From positions 4,340,001 through 4,404,000 of the forward strand of contig NZ_JASGIV010000001.1 of NCBI RefSeq assembly GCF_047654805.1: a DNA stretch of 64,000 bases, given 5' to 3'. Source of the stretch: Pelomonas sp047654805. GTDB lineage: Bacteria > Pseudomonadota > Gammaproteobacteria > Burkholderiales > Burkholderiaceae_C. Positions 31,983 through 39,701 of this stretch are shown piece by piece; position 1 is the first letter of the stretch, and each line of letters starts with the position of its first letter. The notes under the pieces are model-generated. The model did no database searches, was not told the DNA's origin, and saw only the letters and a program-made list of their open reading frames with translations. Made by a program: the position numbers and the translations under genes.

Positions 31983-33491
31983 ATGAACCTGTACTCCGCA
32001 CTTCGCGCCGGCTTCCCGGCCGATCTCGATTCGAACGCCATCGACGCCGACGGCGCGCTTTACAGCTGGCGAGACCTGGAGCGTGGCAGCGCCATGCTTG
32101 CCAACTGGCTGGGCCGGCTCGACCTGCCCGCCGGCAGCCGGATCGCTGTGCACACGGACAAGAGCGTCGAAGGGCTGCTGCTGTACCTCGCCGTGCTGCG
32201 CGCCGGCTACGTCTACCTGCCGCTGAACCCGGCCTACCAGTCCGGCGAGCTGGAACACTTCATAAGCGATGCAGCACCGGGTGTCGTCGTCTGCGCGGGC
32301 CGGAACTTCGGCTGGGTCAGCAAGCTGGCCTTCCAGCACGGCGTGCGCTGGGTCTTCACGCTCAACGACGACCGCAGTGGCACGTTCCTGGAGCGCGCCG
32401 CGCAGATGAGCGACCAACACCTGCCCGTGGCGCGCGCCAGCGGCGACCTCGCTGCCATCCTCTATACCAGCGGCACCACCGGGCGCAGCAAGGGCGCCAT
32501 GCTCAGCCATGGCAACCTGCTCTCCAATGCGCAGACGCTGAAGGACTTCTGGGACTGGAAGCCCGGCGACGTGCTGCTGCACGCCCTGCCCATCTTCCAC
32601 GTGCACGGCCTCTTCGTCGCCTCGCACGGCGCGCTGCTCAACGGCAGCCGCATGCTGTGGTTCAACCGTTTCGATGCGCCAGCGGTGGCAGCCCGCCTGC
32701 CCGAGGCCACGGTCTTCATGGGCGTGCCCACGCTCTATGTGCGCCTGCTCCAGGAGAAGCAGCTCGACACGCGCCGCATGCGCCTTTTCATCAGCGGCTC
32801 GGCGCCGTTGCTCATCGAGACCTGGCGCGAGTGGCAGGCCCGCACCGGCCACCTGATCCTGGAGCGCTACGGCATGAGCGAGACGCTGATGCTGACCTCC
32901 AACCCCTGCAGGCCGGAGGACGGCCAACGCATCGGCGGCACCGTCGGCCCGGCGCTGCCCGGCGTGGGGCTGCGTATCGTGCGCGACGATGGCTCACCGT
33001 GCGCACCGGAGGAGATCGGCCACGTACAGGTGCGCGGCCCCAACGTCTTCAGCGGCTACTGGCAGATGCCGGAGAAGACGGCCGAGGAATTCACCGCAGA
33101 CGGATGGTTCAAGACCGGAGACGTCGGCCGCGTGGGCGAGGACGGCTACCTGACCCTGATCGGCCGCAGCAAGGATCTCGTCATCAGCGGCGGCTTCAAC
33201 GTCTATCCGGCAGAGATCGAGGGCCTGTTGAACGAATTGCCCGGCGTCGGCGAATCGGCCGTCATCGGCGTGCCGCACCCGGATTTCGGCGAGGCCGTCG
33301 TCGCCGTCGTCACGCCGCGTGGCGGCAGCCGGCCCGACCCAGAGGTCTTGATCCAGACTCTCAAGGCTCGCATCGCCGGCTTCAAGGTGCCCAAGCACGT
33401 CATCGTGCAGGCGGAGCTGCCGCGCAACGCGATGGGCAAGGTGCAGAAGAAGCTGCTGCGCGAGCAGCAGGCCGGGTTGTTCGGGAACTAG
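31983..33491 (+). CDS. matB: AMP-forming acyl-CoA synthetase, malonyl-CoA synthetase-like
   Basis: A 502-residue adenylate-forming enzyme. Family motifs in order: 'AILYTSGTTGRSKGAML' (AMP/P-loop), 'ISGSAPL', 'ERYGMSETLMLTSNP', 'GWFKTGDVG', 'GRSKDLVISGGFNVYPAEIE' and the C-terminal Lys in 'MGKVQKKLL'. The 'GMSETLMLTSNP' region and overall length fit malonyl-CoA synthetases (MatB), which activate malonate with ATP and CoA. It is 4 bp after the Bug-protein gene and surely co-transcribed. A malonyl-CoA decarboxylase is not present here. Another short-chain acyl-CoA synthetase function remains possible. Confidence 0.8.
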   Translation: MNLYSALRAGFPADLDSNAIDADGALYSWRDLERGSAMLANWLGRLDLPAGSRIAVHTDKSVEGLLLYLAVLRAGYVYLPLNPAYQSGELEHFISDAAPGVVVCAGRNFGWVSKLAFQHGVRWVFTLNDDRSGTFLERAAQMSDQHLPVARASGDLAAILYTSGTTGRSKGAMLSHGNLLSNAQTLKDFWDWKPGDVLLHALPIFHVHGLFVASHGALLNGSRMLWFNRFDAPAVAARLPEATVFMGVPTLYVRLLQEKQLDTRRMRLFISGSAPLLIETWREWQARTGHLILERYGMSETLMLTSNPCRPEDGQRIGGTVGPALPGVGLRIVRDDGSPCAPEEIGHVQVRGPNVFSGYWQMPEKTAEEFTADGWFKTGDVGRVGEDGYLTLIGRSKDLVISGGFNVYPAEIEGLLNELPGVGESAVIGVPHPDFGEAVVAVVTPRGGSRPDPEVLIQTLKARIAGFKVPKHVIVQAELPRNAMGKVQKKLLREQQAGLFGN

Positions 33492-33522
33492 GGCCAGTTG
33501 GCGCTGCCGCAGCAAAGGCCCT

Positions 33523-34017
33523 CTAGGCCGCCACGCCGTTCTTGATCTCGCCCAGCGCCAACTGCAGCACCCGCGCATCGCTGCTGGCACGGTGGCGGGT
33601 GAGCTGCTCGCGTTGGCGCACGGCTTCGGTGACACCACGCCAGCGCTGGGCCTCGGCCTCGCTCAGCAGCCGGCGCAGGTCGTCCAGACGAAAGCTCTGC
33701 CGCCGGCCCGCAGCGTCGAAGAGCCGGGCCAGCCATGGATAGTCCTGGCCCCAGCCGTCGCAGTAGACGGTCTGCCCTGCCAGGCGCTCGTTGAGCTGCT
33801 CGGCCATCCAGGCGGCCGTGCGGCCATGCCGCAGCAGCAGCTCGCGGCTGATGCCGTGCAAGGCCTCGGCAGCGGGGTCCCAGTGCTGCCAACCGGGCTC
33901 AGGCCGCACAAGGCCGCAGAACAGCCCGCCATCTGCGGCGACGAAACCAACCTCGATGGGATAGCTGCCGCGGCCCAGGCCGGAGGCTTCGATGTCGAGG
34001 ATGGGCGGCAATTGCAT
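33523..34017 (-). CDS. DnaQ-like 3'-5' exonuclease
   Basis: A 164-residue protein of the DEDD exonuclease fold. Asp8 and Glu10 in 'LDIEASGLG' form motif Exo I, 'CDGWGQDYPWL' (about 95-105) supplies the Exo II Asp region, and 'HRASSDARV' gives the Exo III His and Asp. It is shorter than DNA polymerase III epsilon and has no other domain, so it is a stand-alone nuclease of unassigned substrate. The ATG at 34017 is preferred to one at 34044 because the fold starts just after it. It is convergent with the acyl-CoA synthetase gene and 30 bp downstream of the EcsC-like gene. Confidence 0.8.
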   Translation of the reverse strand: MQLPPILDIEASGLGRGSYPIEVGFVAADGGLFCGLVRPEPGWQHWDPAAEALHGISRELLLRHGRTAAWMAEQLNERLAGQTVYCDGWGQDYPWLARLFDAAGRRQSFRLDDLRRLLSEAEAQRWRGVTEAVRQREQLTRHRASSDARVLQLALGEIKNGVAA

Positions 34018-34047
34018 CGGCCGAGTATCAACGCCAGGATGCACAGC

Positions 34048-34623
34048 TTACACAGGGTTGTCGATCACCTGTTCCTGCTCGAACAGCTGCAGAGCCGCAC
34101 GGCCGACCTGGCGGGTATCCCACCAGGCGTAGGCGCCGACGCCCGCCGCCCCCACCAGCGGCACCCAACGCGAGAGCGTCCAGCTCGCGGCCTTCTGACC
34201 GATGTGCAGGCCGACCGCCTCGGCCGCGCGCTGCAGCAGCACCTGGGCGGCCGGGCGCACGATGACGCGCTCGCCAACGCGCACGCCCAGGTCGCGCAGC
34301 GCCTGCGCGGCCGTGTGGCGGAACAGGCACCACAGCATCTGCGCCGGGCCGAGCTCGGCGCTGCGCCCGTAGAGCGCCGCGATGTCTGCGACCAGCTGGC
34401 GCTGGATGTGCCAGACGGCCAGCATCTCCGGCGCGATGGTGACCCAGCCCAACGGGCCGGGTGGCAGTGCCAACGTGCCGGCGGCCAGCGCCGCCTTGCT
34501 CGCCGCACCGTCGATTGCGCGCTCCGCTGCATCGCGCGGCCGGGAACTGGGCGCACAGCCGGACTCGGGCGGCTGCACCACCAAGGCCAGCACCTTCTCG
34601 GTCAGATTCGACTCAGCTCCCAT
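34048..34623 (-). CDS. Probable EcsC-family protein
   Basis: A 191-residue protein. The segment 'LALPPGPLGWVTIAPEMLAVWHIQRQLVADIAALYG' in part, with a later 'VGERVIVRPAAQVLLQRAAEA' stretch and the glycine-rich 'WVPLVGAAGVGAYAWW', resembles the EcsC family of membrane-associated proteins of poorly known function. The start at 34623 is chosen because upstream in-frame sequence is Arg-rich and non-conserved in look. It lies 30 bp from the exonuclease gene on the same strand and may be co-transcribed with it. It is divergent from the chemoreceptor gene. Confidence 0.65.
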   Translation of the reverse strand: MGAESNLTEKVLALVVQPPESGCAPSSRPRDAAERAIDGAASKAALAAGTLALPPGPLGWVTIAPEMLAVWHIQRQLVADIAALYGRSAELGPAQMLWCLFRHTAAQALRDLGVRVGERVIVRPAAQVLLQRAAEAVGLHIGQKAASWTLSRWVPLVGAAGVGAYAWWDTRQVGRAALQLFEQEQVIDNPV

Positions 34624-34763
34624 GCTCGTACTCCATCTCCGTCGGCAGCGCAACCGCAGGAGAGGTCTTGCGCCATGCCGACAGAATGGCACAGACTTGC
34701 CTCGCCACAACGGCTTGGCAGCGGCAACAGCGTGTTGCCGCCCTGTCACAGGGAGAGAAGCAG

Positions 34764-36509
34764 ATGAAATTGCTCACCGACCTGCGCATCGGCCTGCGCC
34801 TCGGACTCGCCTTCGCAGTCTCCATCGCCTTCAGCGTGTTGCTTGCGTTATACGCCCGCAGTCAGCTGGACCGTGTCAACGACGAACTCGCACACATGGT
34901 GCAGGACCGTCTCGTCAAGGTCGAGCAGTTGCACTCGGTCAAGGACAACCTCAACCGCATTGCGCGCGCAGTGCGCAATGTCGTGCTGCTGCACGACGCA
35001 GCCGCCCAGCGCAAGGAACTCGCCACCATCGAAGACGCGCGTGCCCAGAACACCGCCCTGCTGCAGAAGCTCGACTCCACGATCCAGTCCGAGCGCGGGC
35101 GTGGGCTGCTGGCAGCGGCGACCGATGCGCGGCCGCCGTACAACGCGTCCGTGCAGCGCGTGATCGAGCTGGGCCTGAAGGGGGGGACGGATGCCGCTCG
35201 GGACCTGCTGCTGGGCGAAACCCGGCCGCTCCAGCAGCGCTATTTGACAGCGCTGGAGACGCTGATCGATTTCCAGAAGGAGCTGATGCTTGACGCGGCC
35301 AAGAACACCGACCACCGGGTGAACTTTGCAGCCGTCACGGTACTGGTCGCTGCGGGTGCCGCCATCGCCATCGGTGCGGCGCTGGCCCTGTTGATCACGC
35401 GCTCGGTGGTGATACCCATCCGTCAGGCCGTCGTTGCGGCCGAGACCGTCGCCACCGGCGACCTGCGACTGAAGCTGGCCACCCAGCGTCGCGACGAAAC
35501 CGGCCAACTGCTCGGCGCGCTGCAGCGCATGAACAACGCGCTCGTCGGCATCGTCGGTACGGTGCGTGGCAATGCCGACAGCGTCGCCACCGCCAGCGGC
35601 CAGATCGCACAGGGCAATGCCGACCTCAGCCAGCGCACCGAGCAACAAGCCAGCAGCCTGCAAGAGACTGCCGCATCGATGGAGCAACTGAGCGCCACCG
35701 TCAGGCACAACACCGACACGGCCCGCCAGGCGGCCCAGTTGGCTGGCAGCGCTGCCGAAGTGGCCCAGAGCGGCGGCCAGGTCATGGGCCAGATGGTCGA
35801 CACGATGGAGCAGATCACGGCCAGCTCCAGGAAGATCGTCGACATCATCGGCACCATAGACGGCATCGCCTTCCAGACCAACATCCTGGCGCTGAACGCA
35901 GCGGTGGAAGCAGCCCGCGCCGGAGAGCAGGGCCGCGGCTTTGCCGTCGTGGCGGGTGAAGTGCGGGCACTCGCCCAAAGCAGCGCCCAGGCGGCGCGCG
36001 AGATCAAGGCGCTGATCGGCGCCAGCGTTGAGCGCGTGGAAGCCGGCAATGCACTGGTCGGCGAGGCTGGTCGGACCATGGGTGAGGTGGTGGGCCAGGT
36101 GCGCCGCGTCGCCGACCTGATCGGCGAGATCAGCGCCGCCAGCCACGAGCAGAGCAAGGGCATCGGCCAGATCGGCGAGGCCGTCAACCAGCTCGACCAG
36201 GTCACCCAGCAGAACGCAGCCCTGGTGGAGGAGAGTGCCGCCGCGGCCGAGAGCCTGCGCGTGCAGGCCCGCCAGCTGGCCGAAGCTGTGGCGTCCTTCA
36301 AGCTGGACGCGACAACCCCGCCACCCGGGCCGGCCGAGACGGCGGCTACACGCAGGCCCGCCATCGTCGCCAGAGCACCGGCCAAGACAGCCTCCAGGCC
36401 CCGCCCCCCGCAGGTCGCGGGGCCGGTGGCGTCGACAGCCTCGATGACAGCGATGGCAGCAGGCGGCCCTGCCGCTGCCTCCTCAGACGAAGAGTGGACG
36501 GCGTTCTAG
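34764..36509 (+). CDS. Methyl-accepting chemotaxis protein with CheR-binding tail
   Basis: A 581-residue chemoreceptor. The first membrane helix is at about 12-32, a four-helix-bundle periplasmic domain at about 33-190, the second membrane helix at about 192-215 and HAMP at about 216-268. The cytoplasmic signalling hairpin contains 'IDGIAFQTNILALNAAVEAAR' in part and 'GRGFAVVAGEVRALAQSS'. After a Pro/Ala-rich linker the protein ends in EWTAF, which resembles the NWETF-type pentapeptide that docks the methyltransferase CheR. GGGAGAGAAG precedes the ATG. Ligand unknown; a hydroxyproline-catabolism pair lies directly downstream. Chemotaxis kinase genes are not in the window. Confidence 0.92.
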   Translation: MKLLTDLRIGLRLGLAFAVSIAFSVLLALYARSQLDRVNDELAHMVQDRLVKVEQLHSVKDNLNRIARAVRNVVLLHDAAAQRKELATIEDARAQNTALLQKLDSTIQSERGRGLLAAATDARPPYNASVQRVIELGLKGGTDAARDLLLGETRPLQQRYLTALETLIDFQKELMLDAAKNTDHRVNFAAVTVLVAAGAAIAIGAALALLITRSVVIPIRQAVVAAETVATGDLRLKLATQRRDETGQLLGALQRMNNALVGIVGTVRGNADSVATASGQIAQGNADLSQRTEQQASSLQETAASMEQLSATVRHNTDTARQAAQLAGSAAEVAQSGGQVMGQMVDTMEQITASSRKIVDIIGTIDGIAFQTNILALNAAVEAARAGEQGRGFAVVAGEVRALAQSSAQAAREIKALIGASVERVEAGNALVGEAGRTMGEVVGQVRRVADLIGEISAASHEQSKGIGQIGEAVNQLDQVTQQNAALVEESAAAAESLRVQARQLAEAVASFKLDATTPPPGPAETAATRRPAIVARAPAKTASRPRPPQVAGPVASTASMTAMAAGGPAAASSDEEWTAF

Positions 36510-36532
36510 CGCCAGCCCGCACGACAGCCGTG

Positions 36533-36561
36533 CATCAGCGCCGCGCAAAGCGGCGCTGATG
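36533..36561. terminator. Perfect 12-bp stem hairpin after the chemoreceptor gene
   Basis: CATCAGCGCCGC and its exact reverse complement flank the loop GCAAA. It lies 23 bp after the chemoreceptor stop and 35 bp before the next start. There is no T-run after either arm, so it is not a classic intrinsic terminator; it may attenuate, stabilise the 3' end or terminate weakly. Confidence 0.5.
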
Positions 36562-36595
36562 AGCGAACATGGGCCACCCAACGAGGAGCCCAGTG

Positions 36596-37510
36596 ATGCA
36601 GACCGTTCCATGGCGCGGCGTCTTCCCCGCCGTCACGACCAAGTTTCATGCCGACGAGAGCCTCGATTTCGAGGGTACGGCGCGCCACATCGACTACCAG
36701 ATCCGCAACGGCATCCACGGCGTCGTCTGCTGCGGATCGCTGGGCGAGGCCAGCACGCTGGCGCTGGACGAGAAGCTGGCTGTTGCGCGTTGCGCGCTGG
36801 ACGCGTCGGGAGGCCGCGTTCCGGTGCTGGCCACGGTGTCAGAAACCAGCACGCGCGAGGCGCTGCGCTTCATCGAGGGCGCCAACGCGCTGGGCGTCTC
36901 GGGCTACATGGTCATGCCCTCCGTCATCTACGTGGCCGACGCACGCGAAGCCATGGCCAACGTGCGCGCATTCGCCAAGGCGGCCCAGCGGCCGCTGATG
37001 GTCTACAACAACCCCGTGGCCTATCGCGTGGACCTCAGGCCCGAGCACTTCGCCGAGCTGGCGGACTGCGACCATGTCGCCGCCATCAAGGAGAGCAGCG
37101 GCGACGTGACCCGCATCACCGACCTGCGCAACCTGTTGGGCGAGCGCTATCGCCTCTTCATGGGCGTGGACGACCTCGCCTTCGAGGGGCTGGCGCTAGG
37201 CTGCGACGGGCTACTCGCGGGCGTAGGCTGCGCTTTCCCGCGTGAGACGGTCGCGCTCTTTGACCTCATGCAGGCCGGCCACTGGGACGAGGCGCGCGCC
37301 CTCTACCGCTGGATGACGCCGCTGCTGCACCTGGACGTGTCGACCAAGCTGGTGCAGAACCTCAAGCTCATCGACGCGCTGGTGGGCGTGGGCACCGAGC
37401 ACATGCGCCGCCCCCGACTGCCGCTGATCGGCGCCGAGCGCGAGCACGTCGAGGCGCTGGTGAAGGTCGCCCTGGCGACGCGGCCCGAGCACTGCCGCTC
37501 CGTCGCATGA
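36596..37510 (+). CDS. DHDPS-family protein, probable pyrroline-4-hydroxy-2-carboxylate deaminase
   Basis: A 304-residue member of the dihydrodipicolinate synthase/N-acetylneuraminate lyase family with the Schiff-base Lys165 in 'AAIKESSGD', Tyr in 'LMVYNNPVAY' and the 'CGSLGEASTL' phosphate/carboxylate loop. The specific assignment rests on context: the 4-hydroxyproline epimerase gene overlaps its stop by ATGA. In hydroxyproline catabolism, a DHDPS-family enzyme converts the pyrroline-hydroxycarboxylate to 2-oxoglutarate semialdehyde plus ammonia. The D-hydroxyproline dehydrogenase and semialdehyde dehydrogenase genes are not in this window. The ATG at 36596 follows GAGGAG. Confidence 0.78.
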   Translation: MQTVPWRGVFPAVTTKFHADESLDFEGTARHIDYQIRNGIHGVVCCGSLGEASTLALDEKLAVARCALDASGGRVPVLATVSETSTREALRFIEGANALGVSGYMVMPSVIYVADAREAMANVRAFAKAAQRPLMVYNNPVAYRVDLRPEHFAELADCDHVAAIKESSGDVTRITDLRNLLGERYRLFMGVDDLAFEGLALGCDGLLAGVGCAFPRETVALFDLMQAGHWDEARALYRWMTPLLHLDVSTKLVQNLKLIDALVGVGTEHMRRPRLPLIGAEREHVEALVKVALATRPEHCRSVA

Positions 37511-38448
37511 AGCGCATCCAGATCATCGACTCCCACACCGGCGGGGAACCGACGCGTGTCGTCGTCGCCGGCTTTCCCGATCTCGGCCGTGGCTCAATGG
37601 CCGAGCGCCGTGAACGCCTGGCCCGCGAGCACGACGCCTATCGCCGCGCAACGCTGCTGGAGCCGCGCGGCAGCGAGGTCCTCGTCGGCGCCCTGCTCTG
37701 CGAGCCGCAGGACGCGGCACACGCCGCTGGCGTCATCTTCTTCAACAACGCCGGCTACCTGGGAATGTGCGGCCACGGCACCATAGGCCTGATCGAAACT
37801 CTGGCCCACCTGGGTCGCATCGCTGCGGGCGAACATGTGGTCGAAACGCCGGTCGGCCCCGTGCGCGCGACCCTGCATGCGGACGGCCGGGTCAGTGTGC
37901 GCAATGTGCCGTCCTACCGCCTGGCAACGGGCGTGCAGGTGGCACTCCCAACCGGCCAGACGGTGAGTGGCGACATCGCCTGGGGCGGCAACTGGTTCTT
38001 CCTGTGCTCCGACCACGGCCAGGCTGTCGCACCGGCCCACGTGACCGCGCTGACCGACTACGCCGCGATGCTGGGCCAGGCCCTGCACGAGCAGGGCCAC
38101 CGCGGCGCGGACGGCGCCATCATCGATCACGTCGAGCTGTTCTGTGACGCCGACCCGGCACTAGCCGATTCGCGCAGCTTCGTGCTCTGCCCCGGCCGCC
38201 AGTACGACCGCTCGCCCTGTGGCACCGGCACCAGCGCGAAGCTGGCCTGCCTGGCCGCGGCGGGCCGGCTCGCAGCCGGCGAGGTCTGGCGACAGGCCAG
38301 CGTCATCGGCAGCGTCTTCGAAGGCTGGTACGAGAAGGAAGGGTCCAGCATCGTGCCGACCATCCGAGGTCGCGCCTTCATCAGCGCCGAGGCGACGCTG
38401 CTGATCGCTCCAGGTGACCCGTTCGGCTGGGGCCTGCCCGGCAACTGA
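37507..38448 (+). CDS. 4-hydroxyproline 2-epimerase (proline racemase family)
   Basis: A 313-residue protein with both catalytic cysteines of the 4-hydroxyproline epimerases: Cys88 in 'GYLGMCGHGTIG' and Cys238 in 'DRSPCGTGTSAKL'. A Cys/Cys pair separates these from the trans-3-hydroxyproline dehydratases, which have Thr or Ser at the second position. The N-terminus 'IQIIDSHTGGEPTRVV' is typical. It converts trans-4-hydroxy-L-proline to the cis-D form, the first step of bacterial hydroxyproline breakdown. Its ATG overlaps the stop of the DHDPS-family gene, so the two are co-translated. Confidence 0.9.
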   Translation: MKRIQIIDSHTGGEPTRVVVAGFPDLGRGSMAERRERLAREHDAYRRATLLEPRGSEVLVGALLCEPQDAAHAAGVIFFNNAGYLGMCGHGTIGLIETLAHLGRIAAGEHVVETPVGPVRATLHADGRVSVRNVPSYRLATGVQVALPTGQTVSGDIAWGGNWFFLCSDHGQAVAPAHVTALTDYAAMLGQALHEQGHRGADGAIIDHVELFCDADPALADSRSFVLCPGRQYDRSPCGTGTSAKLACLAAAGRLAAGEVWRQASVIGSVFEGWYEKEGSSIVPTIRGRAFISAEATLLIAPGDPFGWGLPGN

Positions 38449-38540
38449 TGCACTGCCGCTATCGAGGGCATTGACAACTTGCGACGACACGGGTGGGCAG
38501 GCACAGGCAAACTTGACTGCAAGCTCGAGCCCTGCCGCGC

Positions 38541-39701
38541 ATGTTGTCCCTGCCCGCCCTCAACCTCGAACCGCCGGCTGTGCTGCGCCAGATGCTGGCG
38601 CGCGCCGATGTGCATTTCAACGGCACACGTCCCTGGGACATGCGGGTGCACCACTCGCGCCTGTATCGGCGGCTGCTTACGCAATGGTCGCTAGGCGCTG
38701 GTGAGGCCTATGTCGACGGCGACTGGGACTGCGAGCGCCTGGACATGCTGTTCGAGCGCCTGCTGCGCACCGACCTCGACCGGACGGCGCCGCGCGCGGC
38801 CCGGCTCGGGCTGCTGCTGGAAAGCCTGCGCCAGCGCCTGTTCAACCTGCAAAGCGTAGCCCGCGCCCACCAGGTCGGCGAACGCCACTACGACGTCGGC
38901 AACGACGTGTTCGAGGCCATGCTGGACTCGCGCATGATCTATTCCTGCGGCTACTGGGAGCACGCGCAAGACCTTGAACAAGCCCAGGAGCACAAGCTCG
39001 CAATGATCTGCCGCAAGCTGGAGCTCAAGCCCGGCGAGACGCTGCTGGACATCGGCTGCGGCTGGGGCGGGCTGGCGCGCTACGCGGCAGAGCGGCATGG
39101 CGTGACGGTGACCGGCGTGACGATCAGCAAGGAACAGCTTGCGCTGGCCGAGCAGCGTTGTGCCGGGCTGCCCGTCACTCTGCTGCTGCAGGACTACCGT
39201 TCGCTGCAAGGCAGCTTCGACAAGATCGTGTCGGTGGGCATGTTCGAGCACGTGGGGCTGAAGAACTACGCCATCTACTTCGACACCACGCGCCGCCTGC
39301 TGGCGCCCGAAGGGCTGTTCCTGCTGCACTCCATCGGCGTGGATCGCCGCGCGCCGCACACCGACCCCTGGATCGAGCGCTACATCTTTCCAAACGGCAA
39401 GCTGCCCTCCCCCGCAGAGCTCGGCAGCGCGCTGGAGGGGCGCTTCATCATCGAGGATTGGCACAACTTTGGCCCCGACTACGATCGCACGCTGATGTGC
39501 TGGGCAGATCGCTTCGAGACCGCCTGGCCCCGACTCGCCGCCCACTACGACGAGGCTTTCCGCCGCATGTTCCGCTACTACCTGCTGAGCTGTGCAGGGT
39601 TCTTCCGCTCGCGCCAGGGCCAGCTCTGGCAACTGGTGCTGAGCCGGCCCGAACGCAGCGCGGTCTACCGCTCGGTGCGGCCGGGGAGCCTCACAACTTG
39701 A
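38541..39701 (+). CDS. cfa: Cyclopropane-fatty-acyl-phospholipid synthase
   Basis: A 386-residue SAM-dependent enzyme that methylenates unsaturated acyl chains of membrane phospholipids. The N-terminal lipid-binding part contains 'GAGEAYVDGDWDC'. The catalytic part contains 'HYDVGNDVFEAMLDSRMIYSCGYW' in part, the SAM motif 'LLDIGCGWGGLARYA' (Asp170) and 'SVGMFEHVGLKNY'. Length and motif order match Cfa of Escherichia coli (about 380). It overlaps the convergent chemoreceptor gene by 11 bp at its 3' end. A TTGACA-like hexamer at 38471 has no convincing -10 partner. Confidence 0.92.
   Translation: MLSLPALNLEPPAVLRQMLARADVHFNGTRPWDMRVHHSRLYRRLLTQWSLGAGEAYVDGDWDCERLDMLFERLLRTDLDRTAPRAARLGLLLESLRQRLFNLQSVARAHQVGERHYDVGNDVFEAMLDSRMIYSCGYWEHAQDLEQAQEHKLAMICRKLELKPGETLLDIGCGWGGLARYAAERHGVTVTGVTISKEQLALAEQRCAGLPVTLLLQDYRSLQGSFDKIVSVGMFEHVGLKNYAIYFDTTRRLLAPEGLFLLHSIGVDRRAPHTDPWIERYIFPNGKLPSPAELGSALEGRFIIEDWHNFGPDYDRTLMCWADRFETAWPRLAAHYDEAFRRMFRYYLLSCAGFFRSRQGQLWQLVLSRPERSAVYRSVRPGSLTT

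Noticed and set aside
38471..38500. TTGACA hexamer upstream of cfa as a promoter
   Set aside because: No acceptable -10 hexamer occurs 16-18 bases downstream.
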